In this document: positions 1 to 6,884 of the stretch, in pieces
Position numbering within the stretch: position 1 is the stretch's first letter
Layout of the letters: the number at the start of each line of letters is the position of its first letter
Assembly: GCA_030837935.1 (NCBI GenBank)
Contig: JAUQXU010000256.1
Location: 1-10,492 of the forward strand
DNA: 10,492 bases
Origin: Candidatus Brocadia sp.
GTDB lineage: Bacteria > Planctomycetota > Brocadiia > Brocadiales > Brocadiaceae
Reading direction: 5' to 3'
Made by a program: the position numbers and the translations under genes
The notes under the pieces: model-generated
What the model saw: the letters and a program-made list of their open reading frames with translations, nothing else
Databases searched by the model: none
What the model was told of the DNA's origin: nothing

Positions 1-80
1 AACACAAGAAACACAAGAAACACAAGAAACACAAGAAACACAAGAAAGACAAGAAAGACAAGAAACGCAAGAAAGACATG
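1..80. repeat. 9-bp tandem repeat array reaching the window edge
   Basis: Five perfect copies of the 9-mer AACACAAGA occupy 1-45. Three variants follow (AAGACAAGA twice, AACGCAAGA once), then a broken unit AAGACATGG at 73-81. The array touches the left edge, so its true length is unknown. The 9-bp period keeps every reading frame open: plus-strand frames give T-Q-E or H-K-K repeats, and the T-Q-E frame stops at the TAG at 86-88. It could therefore be the repetitive C-terminus of an upstream plus-strand gene, or a non-coding minisatellite between genes. The identical units sit at the outer end and the diverged ones next to the lipoprotein gene, as expected if copies expand away from that gene. 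Confidence 0.95.
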
Positions 81-84
81 GAAT

Positions 85-1056
85 TTAGTTCAGGGAAATT
101 ATGTGTGCCTCCTTAGGTATTGTGAGGGTAAACAACTTTGGATCGAGGATACCGTTTACAGCAATGTTTGAAAACGTTATGCTCAGGGTGGTATTATAAA
201 CCGGCCAGCGAACGTCAATCCTTTGAGGTATCCTGCACTCCTGCTGAGTTGTATAATTGGTAAATATTGCTTGCAATCGTACAGAACCGTCGGGATTAAA
301 CAATTCACACCGAAAGATCTCTGCATTAATCCTGTCAATCGACAGATTTCCTTTCAGATTTACATCCTCTTTATCCACTTCTAACACATGAACAAGCCAA
401 TAGGCAGGCCAGGTTTCCAGCATGGGTTTTTTCCCTTCCAAAATGCCCCTGTAATTGAATAGGCTTGCCATATCTCCCGGGAAGATGTTAATTCCAAGCG
501 CCTCAATCCTGTGGAAGGTATTGGATGCGCCCGTGTAAACCGTGTTTTCTAAGGGAATATGTAACCAAAACCTGTCTCCGTCAGAAGACATATCAAAGAG
601 TGTTGTGGCAAACTTAGAGCCCAACGCCCGAAAGCTCCCGGGACTCTGGTATACGATCAATCCGGTACAGCGAATGGGGCCTTTGGAGTCCGGCGTTGTA
701 AGGGTCATCTCTACATGTGCGCGAAAGGTAGTGAGTTTAGAACTGTTGGAAATTAAAGCATCCCGTATTTCCTGCAATGAGAAATCCTTTGTCTCTCCCT
801 GTATATTTTTTAAAATAGCCGACGTATCTTCCCAAATTGGTCTTTGCAAAGCCGAGGTCTTGTAGGTTGCACAACCAGATGACAGAATTACAAACAAAAA
901 GAAACCAAAGATTACGGATGTCTTCATCACAAAATTCATTCCATATTTTTTCTTAAATTGCTCATCAGTCAGTTTGTATAAAACTAACCTTCGTTCATAA
1001 TCACTGAACACGACTTCTTTAAGGTTCTTTTCGGAAATCAAATCAAGCAATTTCAT
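85..1056 (-). CDS. outer-membrane-type lipoprotein, LolA/LolB-like (DUF4292-like), with an odd N-terminal extension
   Basis: The protein is 323 residues if translated from 1056. Residues 44-62 form a signal peptide: Met-Lys, a hydrophobic run (VIFGFFLFVIL) and a lipobox-like LSSGC with C62 as the likely lipidated cysteine. The remaining ~260 residues are beta-rich with short hydrophobic strands. They resemble DUF4292/LolA-LolB-type lipoproteins, which bind lipid or lipoprotein in the cell envelope; I infer this from overall pattern, not from a diagnostic motif. The start is uncertain. ATG at 1056 has a good Shine-Dalgarno AGAGG nine bases upstream, but it puts 43 mostly charged residues before the signal peptide. 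Met40 (939) and Met44 (927) would give a normal signal peptide but have weak ribosome sites. Residues 1-39 look like a different, soluble small protein (see finding). The gene lies alone, and no promoter is obvious upstream. Confidence 0.8.
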   Translation of the reverse strand: MKLLDLISEKNLKEVVFSDYERRLVLYKLTDEQFKKKYGMNFVMKTSVIFGFFLFVILSSGCATYKTSALQRPIWEDTSAILKNIQGETKDFSLQEIRDALISNSSKLTTFRAHVEMTLTTPDSKGPIRCTGLIVYQSPGSFRALGSKFATTLFDMSSDGDRFWLHIPLENTVYTGASNTFHRIEALGINIFPGDMASLFNYRGILEGKKPMLETWPAYWLVHVLEVDKEDVNLKGNLSIDRINAEIFRCELFNPDGSVRLQAIFTNYTTQQECRIPQRIDVRWPVYNTTLSITFSNIAVNGILDPKLFTLTIPKEAHIISLN

Positions 1057-1065
1057 TTAAAACTA

Positions 1066-1070
1066 CCTCT
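1066..1070 (-). promoter_or_regulatory. ribosome binding site favouring the upstream lipoprotein start
   Basis: On the minus strand AGAGG stands nine bases before the ATG at 1056. No comparably good site precedes the internal ATGs at 939 and 927, which would give a conventional signal peptide. The signal therefore argues that translation starts at 1056, although the protein would then have a long hydrophilic leader ahead of its signal sequence. Confidence 0.5.
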
Positions 1071-1354
1071 ATAATTTTCCCTTTTACAATCTAATTTTTA
1101 TCAACGAAAGGTCGTATAACTGCCAAGTGCTTCTGAAGGACTGATAGTCTTATTCTGTAACAAAATCGTTGTATATGCAATGATTTCTCTTTTATCAAAA
1201 GTAGATCATTAGTTTACTCAAGACAGTTACAATACAAACCATTTATTGGCATGCCAAAGCTTTTCCAAATGTTTTTATCCTCTTTACACAGTGCTATTTT
1301 CGTTGCTATCGTGTTTTCTTATGGAATTACTTATAGTGCGAAACATAACTGTAC

Positions 1355-1372
1355 GATATTCTTCAGAATATC
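1355..1372. repeat. short inverted repeat, possible operator
   Basis: GATATTCT and AGAATATC are perfect inverted copies separated by two bases (TC). An 18-bp dyad of this kind is a typical shape for a dimeric repressor site. No promoter boxes or gene start stand next to it, so its role is unknown and chance is possible in AT-rich DNA. Confidence 0.35.
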
Positions 1373-1598
1373 TGAGCTTTGTTCCGTCACTTATTAATCC
1401 CGATGTAATTTTTAAAAGAGAAGACTCTGGAAACCGTGAACTTATGTATGTGGCAAGTTCTTTAGAAGGACGATATTTACCTAGGGTAATTCGTATTGTT
1501 TATTGTAATAGTTCAACACTCCACAGAGATCGCAAAGATTGCAGGGCGTGCGAGTGTGATATAAACAAGATTTTAAAAATCTTATGCTTTGCACTATT

Positions 1599-1630
1599 TT
1601 CTCTGCGTTCTCAGCGTTCCCAGCGGTGAA
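1599..1630. repeat. CTCTGCGTT-type 9-bp repeat
   Basis: Three consecutive diverged 9-mers are visible: CTCTGCGTT (1601-1609), CTCAGCGTT (1610-1618) and CCCAGCGGT (1619-1627), followed by GAA. Short GC-richer repeats of the form CTCTGCG(N)2 ending in CGGTGAA are, from memory, scattered through intergenic DNA of many environmental bacteria. Here the repeat sits about 80 bases past the stop of the three-gene operon in AT-rich surroundings. The sequence is unrelated to the 9-mer array at the left edge, though the period is the same. Confidence 0.75.
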
Positions 1631-1712
1631 CTACTACTTTCATTATTTCTTGGCTGACGACGTTATTCTGCATCCTGTAGTTGAAATACGAAGGTATGTT
1701 CCTGTGCCCTGT

Positions 1713-2135
1713 CTATGTACGAGCGGAGTAAACCTCGCGGACTGTTTCAAGAAGCAGCTCAGCTATCAGTTCATCATCTTGTTTCAAGTTATATATTCCG
1801 CTGTGTGATGAATCATCATTTTCAGGGTTATGGAGGACTTCAAGGTTTCGTCTATCTGGACTTTCTTTTAAGACTTTTTTGCGAACTTCACCAATATTTA
1901 GAACAGCTATTTTTGCACGCGCTCCTACGCTCAATTTAGTTGAATAAATATTTTGAATTTCAACAATTTCACTCTCCCTGCATGAGCAGTTGAGAAATTC
2001 CAACCAATTTACAGATAAACTTTCTTCACCTGTTCTCAACATGAAAGCGGTAGCCTGAATTTGTCCATCTGAGACTTGCGTAGGTTTGCAATATCGGGCA
2101 ATGTGGTTTTGGTCAGGTATCTTATCACCTTTCAT
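1713..2135 (-). CDS. conserved-type protein of unknown function, third gene of the TIGR04255 operon
   Basis: I do not recognise a named family. The start is placed at ATG 2135, giving 140 residues, because this ATG shares its first base with the TAA stop of the gene before it (TAATG). That is the usual sign of translational coupling. A GGA lies seven bases upstream, and the protein then begins M-K-G-D-K-I-P-D-Q-N-H-I-A-R-Y-C. An alternative ATG at 2153 adds six residues. The N-terminal half has features that look conserved: D-Q-N-H near residue 8, then R-Y-C-K-P, and later S-V-N-W-L-E-F. The protein seems soluble, with no signal peptide or membrane segment. Its only clue is position: last in a three-gene overlapping operon, so it probably works with the two proteins upstream. 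No function can be named. Confidence 0.8.
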   Translation of the reverse strand: MKGDKIPDQNHIARYCKPTQVSDGQIQATAFMLRTGEESLSVNWLEFLNCSCRESEIVEIQNIYSTKLSVGARAKIAVLNIGEVRKKVLKESPDRRNLEVLHNPENDDSSHSGIYNLKQDDELIAELLLETVREVYSART

Positions 2136-2815
2136 TATGATATCCAATCGCATACATGATAAGATGCCACAGTTTCCATCAGAATATCAGTCGTTACTGC
2201 TCCGGAAATCCTGATTTGTCGTTCCGGATGCCTAACATTCGGTATGAATATAACAAAGCGAGCATCCCCATTTGGCAAAAAATGCACGCTGAAAATTCGC
2301 TTTTGCTCGCCCCTCCATGAAGCAGAGATATTATAATCAGGTGTTAGAGAAATAGTTGGACATTTTAGATTGGTATGCAATCGAAGGAAATTATAAAAAT
2401 TGCGAAGCGATCCAGCAGATATCCCAAGACTGGCAGGGTCTTCTTCCTTTGCATCATTAAACAAAGTGAAAAGTCTATTTGCCAAAGGTTGTCGAAAGGG
2501 GATAGACCTCGATATTCTAATCCGGAAAATTAATCCTTTTACCAGATCTTCTTCGCTATCAAGTAAATCAACTTGAGTGAAGGGGTTGTCTTTCTCAGTC
2601 CAAGGTCTTATTGGAGCTTTGAGACCCTCCTGGCTTACGGCTGTCAAAAAAAATGTGTCCTCAGGCACTTTTCGAGGTTTTGGGAACAAGCGATTTCTTC
2701 GATTCCATACTTCATCATCTGACTCACCGATTGCGGAATAGTCTATAAGAGATTTGTTCCCATATGCTACGGTGGCTTCTTGTACAATCTCGTCGTATAA
2801 ATGCAGATCAGACAT
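2135..2815 (-). CDS. conserved-type protein of unknown function, second gene of the TIGR04255 operon
   Basis: The 226-residue product has no signal peptide or membrane helix. The N-terminal ~80 residues are charged, and an acidic D-S-E-E-D-L region lies around residue 86. A helical segment at about 130-147 (SAGSLRNFYNFLRLH) precedes a beta-rich C-terminal third containing NISASWRGEQ and FSVHFLPNGD. That last part reads like a compact sheet domain of a recurrent small protein, but I cannot assign a family or active site. ATG at 2815 overlaps the last eight bases of the upstream TIGR04255 gene, and a GGGAG lies about ten bases upstream. At its own end the TAA overlaps the next ATG by one base. 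The tight overlaps on both sides point to a stoichiometric, functionally linked trio. Confidence 0.8.
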   Translation of the reverse strand: MSDLHLYDEIVQEATVAYGNKSLIDYSAIGESDDEVWNRRNRLFPKPRKVPEDTFFLTAVSQEGLKAPIRPWTEKDNPFTQVDLLDSEEDLVKGLIFRIRISRSIPFRQPLANRLFTLFNDAKEEDPASLGISAGSLRNFYNFLRLHTNLKCPTISLTPDYNISASWRGEQKRIFSVHFLPNGDARFVIFIPNVRHPERQIRISGAVTTDILMETVASYHVCDWIS

Positions 2816-3623
2816 TGTCTTCTCGCTCCCAAATTTTTTGAATTTCAGGGGTTGTTAGATCAGTAAAGCCTCGGACTATCCATTCATGTGCAAAGTCAAA
2901 CCATTCACGAATAGCTTCTTTACTCGCTGATTCACCAATTGCCCGCGTCTTCAATTCGAGAACAAGTAAAGGAACTTTATCTTCAGTTCGTGTAGCTTGT
3001 TTTAAATTAACGATCAGATGCCCTTTCTTTTCCGGCAAGGGAAACTCTGTCTGCCAGGCAACTTTTTCAGGATTCGGTAAAAAACGTTCCTTTGTTTGCT
3101 TCCAAACAAAATCCGGAAATATTCCTGGAAGGTCATCAATCGTATTCCATCCTTGCCCCTTTGGGATATGGTTGATATAACTAAGTTCATATTCGATTGG
3201 TTTAAGCTCGCCTAACTTAAATTCGCCAAAAAAATTTATGATAGTATTCAGAGCTCTCTCGAAATTTTTGATAACGTGGTCATATCGCGGGTAATTGCTT
3301 TGTTTGCGTCGCCAATTGAAATAAAACCGATCAATCTGAAATTGCACCAACTGATCATCCGATTCATTTATAAACCATACTCTCGGTAAGGGCATCCCTG
3401 TTGCCTCATCTACCAAAATTTCACCTTTAACTGATGCTAACGGTGAGGCATGTTGGATAATCGGATAATCAGCGCGAAATTTATCCCAAAGAAAACCGAT
3501 ATGGGGGATACGGAGCTTATCGGGAACTTGAAATCGCATTCCACAAACAACTTCGTTAACAGGCGGATTCCTATAGCTTGGAAGAACGCCTGATAAAAAG
3601 GAACTTTCGATTGGGTGAGTCAT
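2808..3623 (-). CDS. TIGR04255-family protein, first gene of a three-gene operon
   Basis: The 271-residue protein matches the pattern of the sporadically distributed TIGR04255 family in both length (about 250-280) and landmarks. These are an N-terminal YRNPPVNEVVCGMRF (residues 17-31), a central QLVQFQIDRFYFNWR (91-105), and a C-terminal FAHEWIVRGFTDLTTPEIQKIW. The function of the family is not known to me; it has no catalytic motif and looks cytoplasmic. Its patchy distribution and its place at the head of a compact operon suggest an accessory, possibly defence or stress, role. ATG at 3623 has AAGGA about 13 bases upstream, somewhat far. A good promoter lies about 110 bases upstream, and the 3' end overlaps the next gene by eight bases. 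Family assignment rests on remembered motifs, not on a search. Confidence 0.85.
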   Translation of the reverse strand: MTHPIESSFLSGVLPSYRNPPVNEVVCGMRFQVPDKLRIPHIGFLWDKFRADYPIIQHASPLASVKGEILVDEATGMPLPRVWFINESDDQLVQFQIDRFYFNWRRKQSNYPRYDHVIKNFERALNTIINFFGEFKLGELKPIEYELSYINHIPKGQGWNTIDDLPGIFPDFVWKQTKERFLPNPEKVAWQTEFPLPEKKGHLIVNLKQATRTEDKVPLLVLELKTRAIGESASKEAIREWFDFAHEWIVRGFTDLTTPEIQKIWEREDNV

Positions 3624-3730
3624 AAAATCATATTATTCCTTAATTTGTGAAAGCTACATAGAATATAATAAAAAATATTCCTTTATGTCATTCCTTATAT
3701 TACGGCTGTCATGAAAATTTATATTGCAAA

Positions 3731-3758
3731 TGTATAATAAAATAGGTTGTTCTGTCAA
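3731..3758 (-). promoter_or_regulatory. sigma-70-like promoter of the three-gene operon
   Basis: On the minus strand a perfect -35 box TTGACA (3753-3758) is followed after 16 bases by TATACA (3731-3736); TACATT at an 18-base gap is an alternative -10. Transcription would start near 3723, leaving an untranslated leader of about 100 AT-rich bases before the ATG at 3623. It is the best promoter-like sequence in the left half of the window. GTTG and CAAC flank the -35 region as a short dyad. Confidence 0.6.
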
Positions 3759-3771
3759 CAAGGATCTAAGA

Positions 3772-3951
3772 TTAGTAGTTTTTTATTTTACTTGAAATGT
3801 TACATAGCTCTGCCGCACTCATGGCAAACTCGGTATCCACGATTTTTACTTCTTCGTAGGTTAGTCCGTAAAGTTTAAAAACCATAACGTCTATTTGCCT
3901 CTCTAATATCGAAGTATCTGACTGTGGGTCTTTTTGCCTCGCAGTAAGGAT
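3772..3951 (-). pseudogene. remnant of the C-terminus of a type IIG restriction-modification enzyme
   Basis: A minus-strand frame, opened by a stop at 3952-3954 and closed by TAA at 3772-3774, encodes 59 residues. They contain ILTARQKDPQSDTSILERQID and then VFKLYGLTYEEVKIVD. This matches the usual C-terminal tail of Eco57I-like type IIG enzymes and related adenine methyltransferases: a coiled segment with K-x-x-D-P-x-A-D-T-x-x-L-E-x-x-I-D, then L-V-Y-x-L-Y-G-L-T-x-E-E-I. The catalytic nuclease, methylase and most of the target recognition regions are absent, so this is only a relic. It abuts the DUF1016 wreck upstream and lies just ahead of the operon promoter, suggesting repeated insertion and deletion of defence genes here. 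Confidence 0.65.
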
Positions 3952-3979
3952 TTAACTCATTAATACTAAGATATCTCTC

Positions 3980-4581
3980 TTGAGGACCCTGTAAATGCTG
4001 TATTCTTGCAATCATTTCTTCTGGCGACGGAAATATTATTTTAGTTCACGAGGCAGCTTTTCCGTAACTTTCAAGGTATACTCAACTATGGTACGGCTTT
4101 TGTCCTTACACAGTATGATGCCGATTGAAGGATTCTTATCAGAAAGCTTTGCGCTGTCATTAAGGGCAGAAAGATAAAACTGCATCTTGCCAGTATATTC
4201 AGACGCCTTTAATTCTATCGCAACAAGGCACCTCAGTTGTCGGTTAATACAACAGCAAATCAACAAAAAACTCCTGATCGTCTATCTCCAAGCGGTATTG
4301 ATTGCCCACAAAAGTAAAGTATGCGCACATCTCTATCAGGAACTTCCTCGCATTTTCCAGAAGCGCCAGACCGAGTTCTTTTTCCGACGTTATTTATCTG
4401 GCACGGCTTTATCAAAGGTGGTCTGATTTGCCATATACTGCTCGAACGCGTCTGCTTCAATCTGGTTTATCAGGACATCTTTTGTCCAATCTAACTCCTT
4501 CTCCACCTTGATGTAAAATTAACGCCGGATGTCATCTTTATTAAATAACTCTATTTTTTCATTAAAACTTTTCTCTGGCAT
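3980..4581 (-). pseudogene. frameshifted DUF1016/YhcG-type PD-(D/E)XK nuclease
   Basis: Pieces of a DUF1016 (YhcG) protein lie in order in different minus-strand frames. From ATG 4581: MPEKSFNEKIELF, an in-frame stop, then FYIKVEKELDWTKDVLINQIEADAFE up to a stop. The second frame has TSEKELGLALLENARKFLIEM, VGNQYRLEIDDQEFFVDLLLY and a stop. The third has NRQLRCLVAIELKASEYTGKM through GIILCKDKSRTIVEY to LPRELK. The last has PSPEEMIARIQ. The nuclease core D...ELK is still readable (D in FVDLL, then VAIELK), but it is split by a one-base shift where TAT-CAT should run into CGACAA. About ten residues of the usual linker after IVEY are missing, and so is most of the N-terminal domain. The gene cannot make a full protein. 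DUF1016 proteins often accompany restriction systems, in keeping with the adjacent type IIG relic. Confidence 0.8.
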
Positions 4582-4687
4582 TTAATTTATCTTGCATTAT
4601 TGAGCTTTTTTACTAATCCACACACAGAACAGTTACGCATAGTCCGGTTTATTCTTTAGTTGTATTGGGTTATAGTTAGAACAATCT

Positions 4688-5527
4688 TTAATCATATAAT
4701 GTCCATTCCCCTGTAAACACCTCCGTTGCCGGGCCTGTCATGTAAACATTGCCATCCTCTGCCCATTCCAGCTCTAAGTCGCCGCCTGGCAGATGGGCAA
4801 GAATTTTGCGTTCGGTCTTTTTATTGAGCACACCTGCAACGCATACCGCGGATGCGCCCGTCCCGCAGGCCATCGTTATCCCCGAACCGCGTTCCCACGT
4901 CTTCATGGTGACCTCTTTAGGGTTATGTATTTTGACAAAATGGACATTTGTCCTTTCTGGAAATATTTGATGGCGCTCAATTTCCTGTCCGTGTTTTTGT
5001 ATATCAACTTTATCAAAATTATCAACAAAGATAACGCAATGGGGATTTCCCATAGAGACGCAGGTAATCCGGAATGATGCATCCTTATTAATCGTCAGGA
5101 TTTCATCGATCACCTGTGTTTCTTTGCCGAGCATGGGGATTTCTGATCGCATGAGTCTGGGTTTTCCCATAGTGACCCGCGCCTTAGACACCTTACCATT
5201 TTCTGAAAAAAGCTGGATCGTCTTAGTCCCTGACAGTGTCTCTACCGTAAGCGGATTCTTCTGGGTGATTTTGTGGTCGTACACATATTTTGCCACACAG
5301 CGGACACCGTTTCCACACATCTGCGCCTCGCTGCCATCGGCATTAAAGATACGCATCTTGCAATCCGCTATGCTCGATGGCAATATAAGGATGATCCCGT
5401 CAGACCCGACGCCAAAATGCCTGTCACTTATGATGGGGGCCAGCCGAGCTGGATCTTTAACTTCTTCTTCAAAGCAGTTTATATAAACATAGTCATTGCC
5501 AATACCATGCATTTTTGTGAATTTCAT
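4688..5527 (-). CDS. dapF: diaminopimelate epimerase
   Basis: The enzyme interconverts LL- and meso-diaminopimelate in the cytoplasm, the penultimate step to lysine and the source of the peptidoglycan cross-linking amino acid. The 279-residue length is normal. The N-terminus has the family opening FTKMHGIGNDYV. The two catalytic cysteines are C71 in MCGNGVRC and C221 in ITMACGTGASA. Substrate-binding pieces are also present: GVGSDGI (39-45), FNADGSEAQ, NPHCVIF and WERGSG. No lesion is visible. A GGA eight bases before ATG 5527 is a modest ribosome site. The gene stands alone, divergent from the glycosyltransferase and followed by about 100 non-coding bases. This is ordinary chromosomal backbone. 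Confidence 0.98.
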   Translation of the reverse strand: MKFTKMHGIGNDYVYINCFEEEVKDPARLAPIISDRHFGVGSDGIILILPSSIADCKMRIFNADGSEAQMCGNGVRCVAKYVYDHKITQKNPLTVETLSGTKTIQLFSENGKVSKARVTMGKPRLMRSEIPMLGKETQVIDEILTINKDASFRITCVSMGNPHCVIFVDNFDKVDIQKHGQEIERHQIFPERTNVHFVKIHNPKEVTMKTWERGSGITMACGTGASAVCVAGVLNKKTERKILAHLPGGDLELEWAEDGNVYMTGPATEVFTGEWTLYD

Positions 5528-5649
5528 AAGAGCATTCCAAAGGTTTTTCTGGTGTTTTGCAAATTTTTCATAGTATTATTTTACCGGTAATTTCAAATGA
5601 TTCAAGTCAATGTTATGATTATTTACTTTTATGTATTCCGGCGGTCTTT

Positions 5650-5655
5650 TATAAT
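5650..5655 (+). promoter_or_regulatory. possible -10 box for the glycosyltransferase gene
   Basis: A perfect TATAAT stands 44 bases before the ATG at 5700 in the dapF/glycosyltransferase divergent region. At a 17-base gap the upstream hexamer is TTTTAT, a poor -35 box, so the call rests on the -10 sequence and position alone. Confidence 0.3.
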
Positions 5656-5699
5656 AACGAACGATTATAGCAAATTTAGATGCAATTAATATCTTAAAA

Positions 5700-6695
5700 A
5701 TGCCTAAAATATCAGTCATTATTCCCAACTATAACGGCAAGCAATTCCTGGAAACCTGCCTGTCTTCTCTCAGGAAACAGACCTATATCGATTTTGAAAT
5801 GATTCTCGTGGACGATGCCTCTACCGATGAATCCCTGTCCTTCGTTCAAACGTATTATCCTGAAACAAGGATTATTGGACTAAAAAAGAATGTTGGGTTT
5901 GCATCAGCCGTAAATGAGGGAATACGGCAGGCAAGAGGGCAATACATCGCCCTCCTCAACAATGATACAGAGACTGATAAAAATTGGCTCATGGAATTGA
6001 ATCAGGCTCTGGATAATCATAAAGACGTTGGCTTTTGCACCTCCCTCATGATTAATTACAACAATCGAAACCTTGTTGATTGTGCAGGGATTGGTTTTTC
6101 ATCCTGGGGCAGGGCTTATAAGAGGGGTGAAGGAGAGGCTGTGGAGTATTACCAACAACCGTCACGCATCTTTGGCGCATCGGCAGGTGCTGCTATTTAT
6201 CGCAAGGTGCTTTTTGAGAGGATTGGACTCTTTGACGAAGACTTTTGGGCATTTTTTGAGGATGTCGACTTGAGCTTTCGGGCGCAACTGGCGGGTTTTC
6301 AATGCCTCTACGTTCCAACTGCCATTATTTATCACATCGGGACGGCCAGCCATAGCAGGAAGAGTTCGAAGCTTCGTTATACCGGTTACCGCAACAAACA
6401 ATGGGTGATATTTAAGAATTATCCGGCGTATTACCTGTTCAAATATTATTTCAAATACGGTCTCAGCGAAATCAAAACCGTCCTGACAGACTTTAAAGAC
6501 GGCTTCTTTTTATCCCCTTTTATTGCCAATTGGCTTATCTACAAGGATATCCTGAAGCTATTCAGGAAACGAATGGATGTCCAGAAATTGAGGACGGTAA
6601 GTATCCAGTATCTGGATAGCATTATTGATAAATCTCATGATAAACTCAATAAAAGAAATATTACAATCTCACGGAAAGGAAATTTTAAAGTTTAA
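5700..6695 (+). CDS. glycosyltransferase family 2 (rhamnosyltransferase-like)
   Basis: The 331-residue protein is a GT-A fold enzyme that would move a sugar from a nucleotide donor to a cell-surface glycan. Motifs in order: ISVIIPNYNG (4-13) opening the nucleotide-binding fold; VDDAS with D38-D39; NVGFASAVNEGI (64-75); NNDTE at 87-91, where D89 fits the metal-binding DXD region; GASAGAAIYRK (159-169); and the acceptor-site FFEDVDLSFR (185-194) with a candidate catalytic base in E187-D188. The C-terminal 120 residues are basic and aromatic without a clear membrane helix, suiting peripheral membrane attachment. The pattern is typical of the rhamnosyltransferase-like GT-2 branch, but the donor and acceptor cannot be deduced. 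It is the only clear plus-strand gene, has no strong ribosome site (AT-rich TTAAAA before ATG) and faces hicA tail to tail with 51 bases between. Confidence 0.93.
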   Translation: MPKISVIIPNYNGKQFLETCLSSLRKQTYIDFEMILVDDASTDESLSFVQTYYPETRIIGLKKNVGFASAVNEGIRQARGQYIALLNNDTETDKNWLMELNQALDNHKDVGFCTSLMINYNNRNLVDCAGIGFSSWGRAYKRGEGEAVEYYQQPSRIFGASAGAAIYRKVLFERIGLFDEDFWAFFEDVDLSFRAQLAGFQCLYVPTAIIYHIGTASHSRKSSKLRYTGYRNKQWVIFKNYPAYYLFKYYFKYGLSEIKTVLTDFKDGFFLSPFIANWLIYKDILKLFRKRMDVQKLRTVSIQYLDSIIDKSHDKLNKRNITISRKGNFKV

Positions 6696-6746
6696 AAAAA
6701 TTAGAGATGCTAAAATCACACATCAAGATGTAATACCAACATCTGC

Positions 6747-6884
6747 TTAGTGGAGAGGAATAACGCAGCCTTTATTTTCTTTTCGCAAAACAACATGGCT
6801 GCCTCTTTGTCTGGCAATTTTAAAACCTAATTTTACGAATATTTTAATAGCTTCGTTGCCTGAAATATGGGGAAGTTCAGGCAT
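6747..6884 (-). pseudogene. hicA: HicA mRNA interferase toxin, truncated
   Basis: The frame from ATG 6884 overlaps the hicB stop by eight bases, the usual coupling of such pairs. It encodes only 45 residues, with MPELPHISGNEAIKIF, then LGFKIARQRGSHVVLRK and ending GCVIPLH. These are the first half of the double-stranded-RNA-binding-like HicA fold, including the catalytic histidine in RGSHVV (H30). Normal HicA has about 60-80 residues and continues after V-P-L-H with K/R-E-[IL]-x-x-G-T-L-R-x-I-L-x-Q-A-G. Here a TAA follows immediately. The next codons read A-D-V-G-I-T-S before another stop, which faintly recalls the missing strand-helix, so a nonsense mutation followed by decay is plausible. 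Without the second helix the toxin is probably inactive. Confidence 0.8.

Larger units (their letters stand above)
1057..1712. other. gene-free stretch between lipoprotein gene and three-gene operon
   Basis: I see no convincing gene in these 656 bases. The longest plus-strand frame begins with TTG at 1246 inside the palindrome TTGGCATGCCAA. It has a cysteine- and leucine-rich composition with no family character, and it ends in the 9-bp repeat at 1601-1630. The stretch is AT-rich and contains three short dyads: 1246-1257, 1355-1372 and an AT-only one at 1567-1583. It probably holds the upstream control region of the lipoprotein gene on its left, and the region past the end of the three-gene operon on its right. 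Confidence 0.6.

Noticed and set aside
1..80. Repeat array as a CRISPR
   Set aside because: The units are 9 bp and directly abut with no spacers, so it is a minisatellite.
1567..1583. Palindrome AAGATTTT-A-AAAATCTT as a transcription terminator
   Set aside because: The stem is almost purely A-T and is not followed by a T-run on either strand, so it is a weak terminator at best. It lies about 130 bases past the operon end.
1246..1629. Plus-strand frame of 127 residues
   Set aside because: It starts with TTG inside a palindrome, has no ribosome site, shows no family character and ends in the 9-bp repeat. I treat it as a chance open frame.
4749..5590. Several plus-strand frames of 73-120 residues opposite dapF
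   Set aside because: They are antisense shadows of a clearly functional epimerase gene, with no ribosome sites or family features.
5650..5655. A full sigma-70 promoter for the glycosyltransferase
   Set aside because: Only the -10 box is good. The hexamer at a 17-base gap does not resemble a -35 box, so only the -10 is listed, at low confidence.
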